Assembly (NCBI RefSeq): GCF_040362765.1
Contig: NZ_BAABWK010000001.1
Span: 1,961,501-2,025,500, forward strand
DNA length: 64,000 nt
From: Pyruvatibacter sp. HU-CL02332
GTDB lineage: Bacteria > Pseudomonadota > Alphaproteobacteria > CGMCC-115125
Reading direction: 5' to 3'
Below are positions 1 to 8,022 of this stretch, piece by piece (within the stretch, counting starts at the first letter, position 1; each line of letters opens with the position of its first letter). The notes under the pieces were generated by a model. It made no database searches. It was not told where the DNA came from and saw only the letters and a program-made list of their open reading frames with translations. The translations under genes were made by a program, and so were the position numbers.

Positions 1-708
1 CAGGCCCTGTTCGATGTCAGCTTGGACATCCGCAAGAACCAGGTCACGTCCCTCATCGGCCCGTCCGGCTGTGGCAAGTCCACCTATTTGCGCTGTCTCA
101 ATCGCATGAACGATGTGATCGATATTGCGCGTATCACAGGGTCTATCAAGCTGGACGAGGAAAACATCTACGACCCGAATGTGGACGTGGTGGAAATCCG
201 CGCTCGCATCGGCATGGTGTTTCAGAAGCCAAACCCGTTCCCCAAATCCATCTACGACAACATTTCCTATGGCCCGCGCATCCACGGCATTGCAGCCACA
301 AAGAATGAGATGGATGAAATCGTTGAAGTGTCGCTTCGGCGCGCTGGCCTTTGGGAAGAGGTCAAAGATCGTCTGGCCGAACCTGGCACGGGCCTGTCTG
401 GTGGCCAGCAGCAGCGGCTGTGCATTGCCCGTGCCATTGCTGTGTCACCGGAAGTGATCCTCATGGATGAGCCATGCTCTGCTCTTGACCCGATCGCGAC
501 AGCCCGCATCGAAGAGCTGATCGATGAGCTCAAGGACAATTACACCATCGCCATCGTGACCCATTCCATGCAGCAGGCGGCACGCGTGTCCCAGCGCACG
601 GCGTTCTTCCACCTGGGCATTCTGGTGGAAGAAGGCGATACGGAACAGATTTTCACCAACCCGCGCGATGAGCGGACACAGGACTATATTACCGGTCGTT
701 TTGGTTAG
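1..708 (+). CDS. pstB: Phosphate ABC transporter ATP-binding protein PstB (5' end cut by window)
   Basis: ATPase of the high-affinity PstSCAB phosphate importer, working on the inner face of the membrane. The frame is open from base 1, so the true start lies before the window and only a short N-terminal piece is missing. Visible motifs are Walker A (GPSGCGKST), the signature [14 protein letters not shown], Walker B ([13 protein letters not shown]) and the H-loop (IVTHSMQQA). The CLNRMND segment after Walker A is typical of PstB. phoU and phoB follow on the same strand, the usual pst-phoU-phoB order. pstS, pstC, pstA and phoR are not in view and would be expected upstream. Confidence 0.97.
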   Translation, partial: QALFDVSLDIRKNQVTSLIGPSGCGKSTYLRCLNRMNDVIDIARITGSIKLDEENIYDPNVDVVEIRARIGMVFQKPNPFPKSIYDNISYGPRIHGIAATKNEMDEIVEVSLRRAGLWEEVKDRLAEPGTGLSGGQQQRLCIARAIAVSPEVILMDEPCSALDPIATARIEELIDELKDNYTIAIVTHSMQQAARVSQRTAFFHLGILVEEGDTEQIFTNPRDERTQDYITGRFG

Positions 709-805
709 TCGGCCGATGCACCTAGACTGTTCAGCAAGGTCCGCATAGTTGGGCCGTCAGGCTGAATGCCACACCGGGCTAAGGCCCAATCGGGAGAGAC
801 CCCAA

Positions 806-1540
806 GTGCAAGAGCATATCGTTACGTCCTTTGAAGAGGCTCTCGATAGTATCAACGAAAGCCTCGCACGCATGGGCGGCCTTGCTGAAAAGCAGCTGGC
901 CGACTCCATTGAAGCGATTACCCGCCGCGACCGCGCGCTGGCGGAACAGACCGTTGCATCTGACAAGCAGATTGATGCTCTTGAGGTGGACATTGAAGCG
1001 CAGGCGCTGCGCCTGATTGCTCTGCGCCAGCCAATGGCGATTGATCTGCGCGAAACAGTCTCCGCCATCAAGATCTCATCGGACCTTGAGCGCATTGGTG
1101 ATTTGGCCAAGAACATTTCAAAGCGCGCGCTGGCTGTGGATCAGGCAAGTCCGGGTCGTGCCATGCAGGGGCTTGAGCGCATGGGCCGTCAGGTCCTCAA
1201 TCAGCTCAAGGAAGTGCTTGATGCCTACGCCCAGCGCGACAATGAGCGTGCCATGGTCGTCTGGCGGCGCGACGAAGAGATTGACGAGATGTACAACTCC
1301 CTCTTCCGGGAGCTGCTCACCTACATGATGGAAGATCCGCGCACGATTTCCCTGTGCACCCATCTTCTGTTTGTCGCCAAGAACCTTGAACGTATCGGCG
1401 ACCATTCCACCAACATCGCAGAAACCATTCAGTTCCTTGTGACCGGTGAAGCGCTTGGAGAGAACCGGCCAAAGGGTGACACGACCAGTGTCACAAACAT
1501 GGAATTCCCAGCTGACGCAGAAACACCACCGCAGTCATGA
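806..1540 (+). CDS. phoU: Phosphate signalling regulator PhoU
   Basis: PhoU links PstSCAB to the PhoR/PhoB two-component system and restrains the Pho response when phosphate is plentiful. The protein is all-helical with two repeated three-helix PhoU domains; metal-binding-type motifs appear in each (DLERIGDLAKNI and NLERIGDHSTNIAE). The frame extends upstream to 749, but I choose GTG at 806 because GGGAGAG lies at 792-798, the family N-terminus (xEHIVTSF) begins here, and the resulting 244 residues fit PhoU. The last bases overlap an upstream ATG of the phoB frame (ATGA at 1537), consistent with one transcript. Confidence 0.95.
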   Translation: MQEHIVTSFEEALDSINESLARMGGLAEKQLADSIEAITRRDRALAEQTVASDKQIDALEVDIEAQALRLIALRQPMAIDLRETVSAIKISSDLERIGDLAKNISKRALAVDQASPGRAMQGLERMGRQVLNQLKEVLDAYAQRDNERAMVVWRRDEEIDEMYNSLFRELLTYMMEDPRTISLCTHLLFVAKNLERIGDHSTNIAETIQFLVTGEALGENRPKGDTTSVTNMEFPADAETPPQS

Positions 1541-1593
1541 TGCAACTCTCGACCGCGCCATCAGCTGCAAAAGCAATGTCCGGGGCAAGACCA

Positions 1594-2295
1594 ATGAAAA
1601 CGCAACCCCTCGTGCTCATCGTTGAAGACGAAGACGCACTGACGACCCTGCTGCAATACAATCTTGAAAAAGAGGGTTACAGGGTCTCAACCACAGCTGA
1701 CGGCGAAGAAGCCACGATGATTGTGGATGAGCAGCAGCCTGATTTGGTCCTGCTGGACTGGATGCTGCCGCAGGTCTCAGGCATTGAGCTCTGCCGTCGC
1801 TTTCGGGGGCGCAGCGAAACACGCAACATTCCTATCATCATGCTGACCGCACGCGGCGAAGAAGCGGATCGTGTTCGCGGGCTGGATACGGGCGCTGACG
1901 ACTACATCACCAAGCCCTTTTCCATGACCGAGCTTCTCGCCCGCGTCCGGGCAGTCCTGCGCCGTATTCGGCCAGCCCTGACAGACGACATTGTGACCTT
2001 CGGCGATGTGGCGGTTGATCGGTCATCCCACCGTGTGCGGCGAGGCGAGCGGGAAATTCATCTCGGGCCAACCGAATTCCGCCTGCTTGATCACCTGATC
2101 CAGCATCCCGGTCGTGTGTTCAGCCGCGAGCAGCTGCTGGATGCGGTTTGGGGGTCAGACGTCTATGTGGAAGCCCGCACCGTGGATGTGCATGTCGGTC
2201 GGTTGCGCAAAGCCCTGAACAATCCTGGCGAGCAGGATCCCATCCGTACTGTGCGTTCTGCCGGCTACGCTTTGGATGAACACTTCCGCGATTAG
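1594..2295 (+). CDS. phoB: Phosphate regulon response regulator PhoB
   Basis: OmpR-family response regulator that, once phosphorylated by PhoR, activates Pho-box promoters. Receiver domain: acidic pair Glu11/Asp12, phospho-acceptor Asp55 in LVLLDWMLP and the conserved Lys in DDYITKPFS. The C-terminal winged helix is typical (LGPTEFRLLDHLIQHPGRVF, then RTVDVHVGRLRKAL). Starting at ATG 1594 gives 233 residues, close to usual PhoB length; in-frame ATGs at 1537 and 1576 would add up to 19 residues not conserved in the family. It follows phoU directly and is closed by the terminator at 2321. Confidence 0.95.
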   Translation: MKTQPLVLIVEDEDALTTLLQYNLEKEGYRVSTTADGEEATMIVDEQQPDLVLLDWMLPQVSGIELCRRFRGRSETRNIPIIMLTARGEEADRVRGLDTGADDYITKPFSMTELLARVRAVLRRIRPALTDDIVTFGDVAVDRSSHRVRRGEREIHLGPTEFRLLDHLIQHPGRVFSREQLLDAVWGSDVYVEARTVDVHVGRLRKALNNPGEQDPIRTVRSAGYALDEHFRD

Positions 2296-2320
2296 CAGAA
2301 ACGTCAGGCGCGAAAACGAA

Positions 2321-2352
2321 AAAGGCGGACCGTTTGGCGGTCCGCCTTTTTG
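2321..2352 (+). terminator. Rho-independent terminator after phoB
   Basis: A perfect 11-bp stem (AAAGGCGGACC at 2321-2331 pairing with 2339-2349) with a 7-base loop runs into a T tract. It ends the pst-phoU-phoB transcript. The A-rich bases before the left arm mean it may also work for the converging gcrA transcript. Confidence 0.9.
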
Positions 2353-2397
2353 TTGAAGCCGTCTTCTTGGAAAAGACGTGAAAACTTGTGTCCGGCC

Positions 2398-2907
2398 TTA
2401 ACCGATCATGCGGTTTGGAAACTGCCGTGGACGATCCTTGCGTTCCCGACGGGAAGGAAGTGGCTGATAGGCCTTCTTGGCGTGGGCTGCGCAATAGGGC
2501 AGGCCGGGTGCAGAACGCTGCCCGCAGAAGTGGAAGCTTTCGTCGCCCGGATCACCATTTGGCCACTTGCAGGTCTGTTCGGTGAGCTCCAGAAGGTTTG
2601 CCTGGGCATCAGGGTCGCTGATGACTTCTAGCTCTTCGGGTTCTGGCGCCGGAGCAACGGCTGTCTTCTTACTGGCCGTTTCACGCCGGGGCGCTGCCGT
2701 TGACGCTGCACGCGGCGCGCGCGGCGCTGCAGGGCGGCGACGGGTGACGCGGGTGGGTGCACCACGGCCTGACAGGCCCAGACGGTGCACTTTACCAATC
2801 ACGGCATTACGAGTGACGCCGCCAAGCCGGGCTGCAATCTGACTGGCACTCAGCCCGTCGAGCCACATCTGCTTGAGCTGTTCAACGCGCTCATCGGTCC
2901 ACGTCAT
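2398..2907 (-). CDS. gcrA: Cell cycle regulator GcrA
   Basis: GcrA is an alphaproteobacterial transcription factor that binds sigma70-RNA polymerase and acts at promoters with CcrM-methylated GANTC sites, controlling S-phase genes. The N-terminal DNA-binding segment (MTWTDERVEQLKQMW, then ARLGGVTRNAVIGKVHRLGL) is nearly invariant in the family. A basic Ala/Pro/Arg-rich linker follows, then the Cys-containing C-terminal polymerase-binding part (TCKWPNGDP, HFCGQ, YCAAHAKKAY). Its 169 residues fit GcrA. It converges on phoB and its upstream region carries CtrA, DnaA and GANTC sites described separately. Confidence 0.97.
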   Translation of the reverse strand: MTWTDERVEQLKQMWLDGLSASQIAARLGGVTRNAVIGKVHRLGLSGRGAPTRVTRRRPAAPRAPRAASTAAPRRETASKKTAVAPAPEPEELEVISDPDAQANLLELTEQTCKWPNGDPGDESFHFCGQRSAPGLPYCAAHAKKAYQPLPSRRERKDRPRQFPNRMIG

Positions 2908-2971
2908 CGCATTTTCCCCCTACAAATCGCAGATGAGCGGTCACTTTGGGTGTAAACCACAACATCTCGTG

Positions 2972-2986
2972 TTAACCTTGAGTTAA
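2972..2986. promoter_or_regulatory. CtrA box (TTAA-N7-TTAA)
   Basis: Exact match to the CtrA consensus TTAA-N7-TTAA, flanked to give GTTAAC at both ends, 65-79 bases upstream of the gcrA start codon. This position would suit repression of gcrA by phosphorylated CtrA. Confidence 0.8.
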
Positions 2987-3001
2987 CCTACTATATGGCC
3001 C

Positions 3002-3006
3002 GACTC
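3002..3006. promoter_or_regulatory. GANTC methylation site (GACTC)
   Basis: CcrM-type recognition site in the gcrA upstream region, inside the spacer of the 15-bp inverted repeat. Confidence 0.6.
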
Positions 3007-3038
3007 GGCGGCAAGAGATGTTGTGGTTTTATAGGGGG

Positions 3039-3047
3039 TTATCCACA
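3039..3047 (+). promoter_or_regulatory. DnaA box (TTATCCACA)
   Basis: Exact match to the high-affinity DnaA box consensus, about 132 bases upstream of the gcrA start codon. Confidence 0.8.
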
Positions 3048-3054
3048 ATATATT

Positions 3055-3059
3055 GATTC
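3055..3059. promoter_or_regulatory. GANTC methylation site (GATTC)
   Basis: Second CcrM-type site upstream of gcrA, lying between the two DnaA boxes. Confidence 0.6.
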
Positions 3060-3082
3060 TAACGCTTCGCGAGGGCGTCGGC

Positions 3083-3091
3083 TGTGGATAA
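3083..3091 (-). promoter_or_regulatory. DnaA box, opposite orientation
   Basis: TGTGGATAA, the exact reverse complement of the DnaA box, 35 bases from the first box. The inverted pair suggests DnaA control of gcrA and possibly of the divergent permease gene. Confidence 0.8.
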
Positions 3092-3225
3092 AGGCCTTGC
3101 GCGAGGTCCCGCAGGGGCATACCTCCCGCACCAAGGGTCACATCACATAAAGACAGCTGGTTTTTGGCGCAGGGGTCTGCCATTGCGCCACCAGCAGCCG
3201 CTTTGCGGCAGTTCAGGGGGAACGA

Positions 3226-4032
3226 ATGACAGAAACACACTTTGAGCCCGGCGTCCGACGTTTTGGATCAGTCAACTGGCTTGGTCTCTGGACGCTTTAT
3301 CTCAAGGAAGTTCGTCGCTTCATGAAGGTGTTCACCCAGACCGTCGCCGGTCCGGTGGTAACAGCGCTTCTGTTCTTTGCAGTGTTTGCAGTGGCCATGG
3401 GCCGAGCGGACACGGTGGTGGCGGGCGTGCCCTACCTGGCGTTTTTGGGTCCGGGCCTCATCATGATGACGGTCATTCAGAATGCCTTCGCCAATACCTC
3501 ATCATCCATTCTGGTCTCCAAGGTGCAGGGCAGCACAGTGGATTTCCTGATGCCGCCACTCTCCCCCGGCGAGCTGAACGTGGCCTTCGCTCTGGGCGGC
3601 ATGACACGCGGCGTGGTTGTGGCCATTGCCTCTGCGCTGGTGATCTCGCTCATTGCCCCCATGGGCATTTCACATCTGTGGGCCGTCGTCTTCTTTGTCT
3701 TGGCCTCGTCCCTCGCACTGGCGCTCATGGGTGTCCTTGCGGGCGTCTGGGCGGAGAAGTTCGACCATATGCAGGCGGTGACCAACTTCATCATTACGCC
3801 GCTGGCCTTCCTGTCCGGCACGTTTTACTCCGTGGAGCGTCTGCCGGAGATCGCGCGCGTTATCAGCAGCTACAACCCGTTTTTCTACATGATTGACGGC
3901 TTCCGCTATGGGTTCACCGGTCATGCTGACGGGTCTATCGCCACCGGCGTTGTCGTGCTGGTGGCCATCAATGTGGTTCTGTGGAGCCTTTGCTACTGGG
4001 TCTTCAAAAAAGGCTTTAGGCTCAAGGCCTAA
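3226..4032 (+). CDS. ABC-2 type transporter permease
   Basis: Inner-membrane permease of the ABC-2 family (export of drugs, lipids or polysaccharides), 268 residues with about six hydrophobic segments. Features include the N-terminal TLYLKEVRRFMKV helix before the first membrane span, and ITPLAFLSGTFYSVERLP followed by YNPFFYMIDGFRYGF, which is the conserved ABC-2 ending. ATG at 3226 follows a GGGGG-containing RBS. No ATP-binding subunit is adjacent; its partner must be encoded elsewhere. The substrate cannot be told. Confidence 0.88.
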   Translation: MTETHFEPGVRRFGSVNWLGLWTLYLKEVRRFMKVFTQTVAGPVVTALLFFAVFAVAMGRADTVVAGVPYLAFLGPGLIMMTVIQNAFANTSSSILVSKVQGSTVDFLMPPLSPGELNVAFALGGMTRGVVVAIASALVISLIAPMGISHLWAVVFFVLASSLALALMGVLAGVWAEKFDHMQAVTNFIITPLAFLSGTFYSVERLPEIARVISSYNPFFYMIDGFRYGFTGHADGSIATGVVVLVAINVVLWSLCYWVFKKGFRLKA

Positions 4033-4126
4033 GCGTCTCGCAGGGCTGATATCCGTGGACGCGGGGCGTATTGACATAGGCCCGCGTCCACGAAAGAATC
4101 CCGCTCCATTTTTGGCACGGATTTCA

Positions 4127-4155
4127 GAAATGCCGCCGTCGACCGGCGGCATTTC
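4127..4155 (+). terminator. Strong hairpin after the ABC permease, probable terminator
   Basis: A perfect 12-bp stem (GAAATGCCGCCG at 4127-4138, pairing with 4144-4155) with a 5-base loop, followed by CATTTTC. It lies 95 bases after the permease stop and before argD, so it probably separates the two transcripts. The T tract is short. Confidence 0.6.
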
Positions 4156-4189
4156 CATTTTCAGGGCCAGGTGAACCCAAGCGACGTCC

Positions 4190-4210
4190 GGCCCCGTGTA
4201 TTTCGGGGCC
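4190..4210. repeat. Small hairpin in the argD leader
   Basis: A 7-bp GC-rich perfect stem (GGCCCCG at 4190-4196 with 4204-4210) and 7-base loop, 42 bases before the argD start. No T tract follows. It may shape the argD leader RNA; no known riboswitch family is recognised. Confidence 0.4.
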
Positions 4211-4252
4211 GTGTGCGTTTGAAACAGTCGATTTTTGCCGAAGGATGAAACC

Positions 4253-5485
4253 GTGGCCCCGCACGCCGCAGATACCGCTATTAGTCCCGTACTCCCGACA
4301 TACGCCCGCGCTGACATAGCGTTTGAGCGAGGGGAGGGCGCGTGGCTTGTCGCCACCAATGGCGACCGATATCTGGATTTCGGTGCAGGTGTCGCGGTGA
4401 ATGCCCTTGGCCATGCCCACCCCAAACTGGTTGAAGCGCTGACTGAGCAGGCCAACAAGGTCTGGCATGTCTCAAACCTGTATCAGGTGGAGGGCCAGAC
4501 GGCGCTTGCCGAAAAACTGATCAGCCTGACTTTTGCCGACACAGTGTTCTTTGCGAATTCCGGGGCGGAAGCGCTTGAGGCCTCCATCAAGATGGCCCGC
4601 AAGTATCATGCGGTCTCCGGACATCCTGAACGGTTCGAACTCATCACCTTCGAGGGCGCGTTCCACGGTCGGACCCTTGCCACCATCGCTGCAGGTGGTC
4701 AGGAAAAATATCTCGAGGGCTTTGGTCCTGTGACGCCCGGCTTCGTGCAGGTTCCGTTGAACGATATTGCCGCGGTCAAGGCCGCTATAACGGACAACAC
4801 CGCCGGCTTCTTGATCGAGCCCATTCAGGGTGAAGGGGGCATCTGCGAAGCATCAAAGGACTTCATGCGCCAGCTGCGGGCATTGGCTGACGAACACGGT
4901 CTGCTCCTCGTGCTGGACGAAGTGCAAAGCGGTGTCGGCCGTACCGGGCACCTGTATGCCTATCAGGACATGGGAATTGAGCCGGACATCATGGCCTCCG
5001 CAAAAGGTATCGGCGGTGGTTTTCCACTAGGCGCATGCCTTGCGACGGCGGAAGCCGCCAAAGGCATGACACCGGGTACGCATGGCTCCACCTATGGCGG
5101 TAACCCGCTGGCTGTGGCCGTTGGCGGTGCCGTGATTGATGAAGTCTCGAAGCCTGAATTTCTTGAGCACGTCCGCCGTGTCTCCGGGCGATTGTCTCAG
5201 GGGCTGGCCATGCTGGCAGATGAATACCCCGACGTTATTGGATCCGTGCGCGGGCGCGGCCTGATGCTTGGTCTCAAATGCGTCAAGCCAAACACCGAGC
5301 TGCAGAAGGCCTTCATGGACAAAGGCCTGCTCACCGTTGCAGCAGGCGATAACGTCGTGCGTCTGCTGCCGCCACTCATCATTTCAGAAGACGAAGCAAT
5401 GGATGCCGTTGCTCGCATAGAAGCCGTTTGCGCTGAGCTCTCCCCTAAGAGCACCGCAGGCCAGGAAGAGGTGTCTGCGTCATGA
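4253..5485 (+). CDS. argD: Acetylornithine aminotransferase ArgD
   Basis: PLP-dependent class III aminotransferase converting N-acetylglutamate semialdehyde to N-acetylornithine in arginine synthesis, and often succinyldiaminopimelate in lysine synthesis. Visible features are [18 protein letters not shown], the PLP-contact [15 protein letters not shown], and the Schiff-base Lys at about 251 in [15 protein letters not shown] choose GTG 4253 because AAGGA lies 7 bases before it; an in-frame TTG at 4235 lacks such support. The result is 410 residues, normal for ArgD. The stop overlaps the argF start (ATGA), so argD and argF are translationally coupled. Confidence 0.95.
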   Translation: MAPHAADTAISPVLPTYARADIAFERGEGAWLVATNGDRYLDFGAGVAVNALGHAHPKLVEALTEQANKVWHVSNLYQVEGQTALAEKLISLTFADTVFFANSGAEALEASIKMARKYHAVSGHPERFELITFEGAFHGRTLATIAAGGQEKYLEGFGPVTPGFVQVPLNDIAAVKAAITDNTAGFLIEPIQGEGGICEASKDFMRQLRALADEHGLLLVLDEVQSGVGRTGHLYAYQDMGIEPDIMASAKGIGGGFPLGACLATAEAAKGMTPGTHGSTYGGNPLAVAVGGAVIDEVSKPEFLEHVRRVSGRLSQGLAMLADEYPDVIGSVRGRGLMLGLKCVKPNTELQKAFMDKGLLTVAAGDNVVRLLPPLIISEDEAMDAVARIEAVCAELSPKSTAGQEEVSAS

Positions 5486-6405
5486 CACACAAGAATTTCA
5501 TCGATCTCAACACGCTGGACAAGTCAGCGCTGCGCAGCATCCTGGACCGCTCGCATGCCGCCAAGAAGGCGCGTGCCGGTTGGCCCAAGGGCCGTCAGGA
5601 TGCGGACAAACCGCTTGAAGGTTATCTGCTGGCGATGATCTTCGAAAAGCCATCCACGCGCACCCGTGTTTCGTTTGACGTGGGCATGCGGCAGCTGGGT
5701 GGTGAAACGCTTCTGCTCAATGGTGGTGAGATGCAGCTTGGGCGTGGCGAAACCGTTGCAGATACTGCACGCGTCCTGTCACGCTATGTCGACATCATCA
5801 TGCTGCGAACTGACGATCATGCGAAGATGCAGGAGTTGGCCGACCACGCTTCTGTGCCTGTCATCAATGGCCTGTCAGATGATGGTCACCCCTGTCAGTT
5901 GATGGCCGATGTCATGACCTTTGAAGAGCATCGCGGCCCCATCACTGGCAAGCGCGTGGCGTGGATTGGGGATGGCAACAACATGGCCCGGTCATGGATC
6001 GAAGCCACACACCGCTTTGATTTTGAACTCATGCTGGCCTGCCCACCGGAGCTGGCCCCGCCTGCGCAATGCATCGAAGATGCTGTTGCCGCTGGCGGCA
6101 AGGTGCGCCTGGTCAATGATGCCCATGAAGCTGCTGAAAATGTTGATGCCATTGTCACCGACACTTGGGTCTCCATGGGCGACAAGGAAGCAGAGCGCCG
6201 TCACAACCTGTTGGCTCCCTATCAGGTGAGTGCATCTGTCATGGGTGCAGCCAATGACGACGCCATCTTCCTGCATTGCTTGCCCGCTCATCGCGGCGAG
6301 GAAGTTACATCCGATGTAATCGACGGTCCGCAGTCAGTCATCTTTGATGAAGCTGAAAACCGACTGCATGCCCAAAAGGGCATTCTTGCCTGGTGTCTGG
6401 ACTGA
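5482..6405 (+). CDS. argF: Ornithine carbamoyltransferase ArgF
   Basis: Cytoplasmic enzyme joining carbamoyl phosphate to ornithine to give citrulline. The carbamoyl-phosphate site STRTR ([14 protein letters not shown]) and the ornithine-side HCLPAHRG motif are intact, and [10 protein letters not shown] is present. Its 307 residues are typical. ATG overlaps the argD stop by 4 bases and hslO begins two bases after its stop, so argD-argF-hslO looks like one operon, an order known in other alphaproteobacteria. Confidence 0.97.
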   Translation: MTHKNFIDLNTLDKSALRSILDRSHAAKKARAGWPKGRQDADKPLEGYLLAMIFEKPSTRTRVSFDVGMRQLGGETLLLNGGEMQLGRGETVADTARVLSRYVDIIMLRTDDHAKMQELADHASVPVINGLSDDGHPCQLMADVMTFEEHRGPITGKRVAWIGDGNNMARSWIEATHRFDFELMLACPPELAPPAQCIEDAVAAGGKVRLVNDAHEAAENVDAIVTDTWVSMGDKEAERRHNLLAPYQVSASVMGAANDDAIFLHCLPAHRGEEVTSDVIDGPQSVIFDEAENRLHAQKGILAWCLD

Positions 6406-6407
6406 TC

Positions 6408-7418
6408 ATGGACCAGACAACACCTGTGTCCTCCGACGCACCCGCAACAAATGTGGTGGTAGACGCCACAGACGACGTGGTTCTGCCGTTCGCCATTGAA
6501 GGCATGAGCGTGCGTGGCCGTCTTGCGCGCACGGGGCCGGTCATCTCTGACATTCTCGGTCGTCATGATTATCCTCCTGCGGTATCGCGACTGGTCGCTG
6601 AAACGCTGCTGCTTGCGTCCATGCTGGGCACGGCGCTGAAGTTGGAAGGCCGCTTCACGGTCCAGACCTCAAGTGATGGACCGGTCGACCTGCTGGTTGC
6701 AGACATGACCAAGGACGGTGGCCTGCGCGGCTATGCCCATTTTGATGCAGACGCCGTTGCTGCTCTGGGCACGGAAACACCAACCCTTGAGCAACTAACC
6801 GGCAAGGGCAGCATGGCCCTCACGATTGATCAGGGCCCCGGTCGCAACTCCTATCAGGGCGTTGTTCCGCTTGAAGGCGACTCCATCGCGGCCTGTGGCG
6901 AAGATTACTTCCGTCGCTCAGAGCAACTGCCGACGCTGATCAAACTGGTTGTGGCTCAGTCCTTCGAGCGTGATGCAAGCGGCACCGCTGACGGTGGCTG
7001 GCGTGGAGGCGGCATCATGATCCAGCAGATGCCCGAAGATGGCGGCTTTGTCCGTGATCTGGATCCCGGCGATGCACCCGACGGCAGCGCAGCGACACAG
7101 GACACAGCCGAAGACGAGAACTGGAATCGCGCCAAAATCCTTATGGAAACTGTTGAGGATCATGAGCTTGTTGATCCGGCTCTGGCGTCTGAACAGTTGC
7201 TGTACCGGCTGTATCATGAGGATGGCGTGCGGGCTTTTCCGCCGCACCCGCTAAGCTTCTCATGCAGGTGCTCTCAGGATTACATTAAGGGCGTGCTTGA
7301 AGGATTCGGCTCTGAAGAAATGGCCGACATGCACACAGATGATGGCCGCATAGAGGTGCGATGTGAGTTTTGCAGCAGCACATACAACTTTGATCCGGAC
7401 GAGTTCAAAGGCAGCTAG
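6408..7418 (+). CDS. hslO: Redox-regulated chaperone Hsp33 (HslO)
   Basis: Cytoplasmic holdase activated by oxidation: zinc is released from four Cys and disulfides form. The C-terminal zinc site is clear: CRC in FSCRCSQDY and CEFC about 30 residues later. The first ATG, 6408, is two bases after the argF stop; an in-frame GTG at 6393 would overlap argF. At 336 residues it is longer than E. coli Hsp33 (about 290), with extra sequence at the N-terminus and an acidic insert near residues 215-235. The 3' end overlaps the next gene. Confidence 0.94.
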   Translation: MDQTTPVSSDAPATNVVVDATDDVVLPFAIEGMSVRGRLARTGPVISDILGRHDYPPAVSRLVAETLLLASMLGTALKLEGRFTVQTSSDGPVDLLVADMTKDGGLRGYAHFDADAVAALGTETPTLEQLTGKGSMALTIDQGPGRNSYQGVVPLEGDSIAACGEDYFRRSEQLPTLIKLVVAQSFERDASGTADGGWRGGGIMIQQMPEDGGFVRDLDPGDAPDGSAATQDTAEDENWNRAKILMETVEDHELVDPALASEQLLYRLYHEDGVRAFPPHPLSFSCRCSQDYIKGVLEGFGSEEMADMHTDDGRIEVRCEFCSSTYNFDPDEFKGS

Positions 7419-8022
7419 GGCGCTTGGCGTTCTGCTGGCGGTCGGGTTTATGGCTGCGTGCGCCAATTCATCACCGCCCCCACCTTCCGGCCCTGTGGCT
7501 GCAACCATCACCTTTGCGCACAAGACACCGCTCGCTTTGGATGTGGCCTCTGTCGAACTGGTTGAGCCATGGCGGCAGCCCGGTACACCGCCGCATATCG
7601 GTCATCGCAATGCCAACAGCCCGCCCGACATTGTGCGCGCGTGGACCCGTGACCGCCTCAAGGCGTCACCCGGCGGCGCCGGTGCAAAGGATGGCACGGT
7701 GCTGCGCGTCATCCTGCAGGACGGCGCTGTAACGCGAACGGCCCTGAAAGTGGAAGAGGGTGTCGGTGGCCTGTTCCGCGATGAAGCGGATACCCAGATT
7801 GATGCCGCAGCCGCCGTTGATGTTGAGGTTGTGGACCCGGTGGCCGGACGCATCGGCAGCGTCAGCGTGAAAGTTGTTGGCAGCCGAAAGATACTTGAAA
7901 GCGCCAGCATCAATGAGCGTGATCGGGTCTATTTCGCGTTGATGGAAGAGATCGCAGCATCCCTCAACAGCGCGCTTGAAAACGGTCTCAATGCTGAGTT
8001 GGGTTTCGTCATCAAGCGCTGA
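7363..8022 (+). CDS. Putative lipoprotein of unknown function
   Basis: A 219-residue envelope protein. A basic start, a hydrophobic stretch (ALGVLLAVGF) and a lipobox-like MAAC at about 32-35 suggest cleavage and lipid attachment at Cys. The mature part begins with a Ser/Pro linker, then a soluble domain without known motifs. GTG 7363 is the longest start; TTG 7390 is an alternative. With either, the gene overlaps the end of hslO in another frame (56 or 29 bases), and its 3' end overlaps converging argE by 11 bases. I do not recognise the family. Confidence 0.75.
   Translation: MSFAAAHTTLIRTSSKAARALGVLLAVGFMAACANSSPPPPSGPVAATITFAHKTPLALDVASVELVEPWRQPGTPPHIGHRNANSPPDIVRAWTRDRLKASPGGAGAKDGTVLRVILQDGAVTRTALKVEEGVGGLFRDEADTQIDAAAAVDVEVVDPVAGRIGSVSVKVVGSRKILESASINERDRVYFALMEEIAASLNSALENGLNAELGFVIKR

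Larger units (their letters stand above)
2954..3029. repeat. Perfect 15-bp inverted repeat with a 46-base spacer
   Basis: AAACCACAACATCTC (2954-2968) is the exact reverse complement of 3015-3029; neither flank extends the match. The spacer contains the CtrA box and one GANTC site. The arms are too far apart for a terminator and there is no T tract. They could be paired binding sites for an unidentified regulator. Confidence 0.85.
2908..3225. promoter_or_regulatory. Divergent control region between gcrA and an ABC permease
   Basis: This 318-base stretch has no gene. It holds a perfect CtrA box (2972-2986), GANTC sites at 3002 and 3055, a 15-bp inverted repeat with arms at 2954-2968 and 3015-3029, and two perfect DnaA boxes in opposite orientation (3039-3047 and 3083-3091). 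All lie in the half nearer gcrA. In Caulobacter, DnaA activates and CtrA represses gcrA; the same wiring is inferred here. Confidence 0.8.

Noticed and set aside
3039-3091. Chromosome origin suggested by two DnaA boxes
   Set aside because: Only two boxes, no AT-rich unwinding run, and no dnaA, gidA/parAB or hemE neighbours; position before gcrA explains them better.
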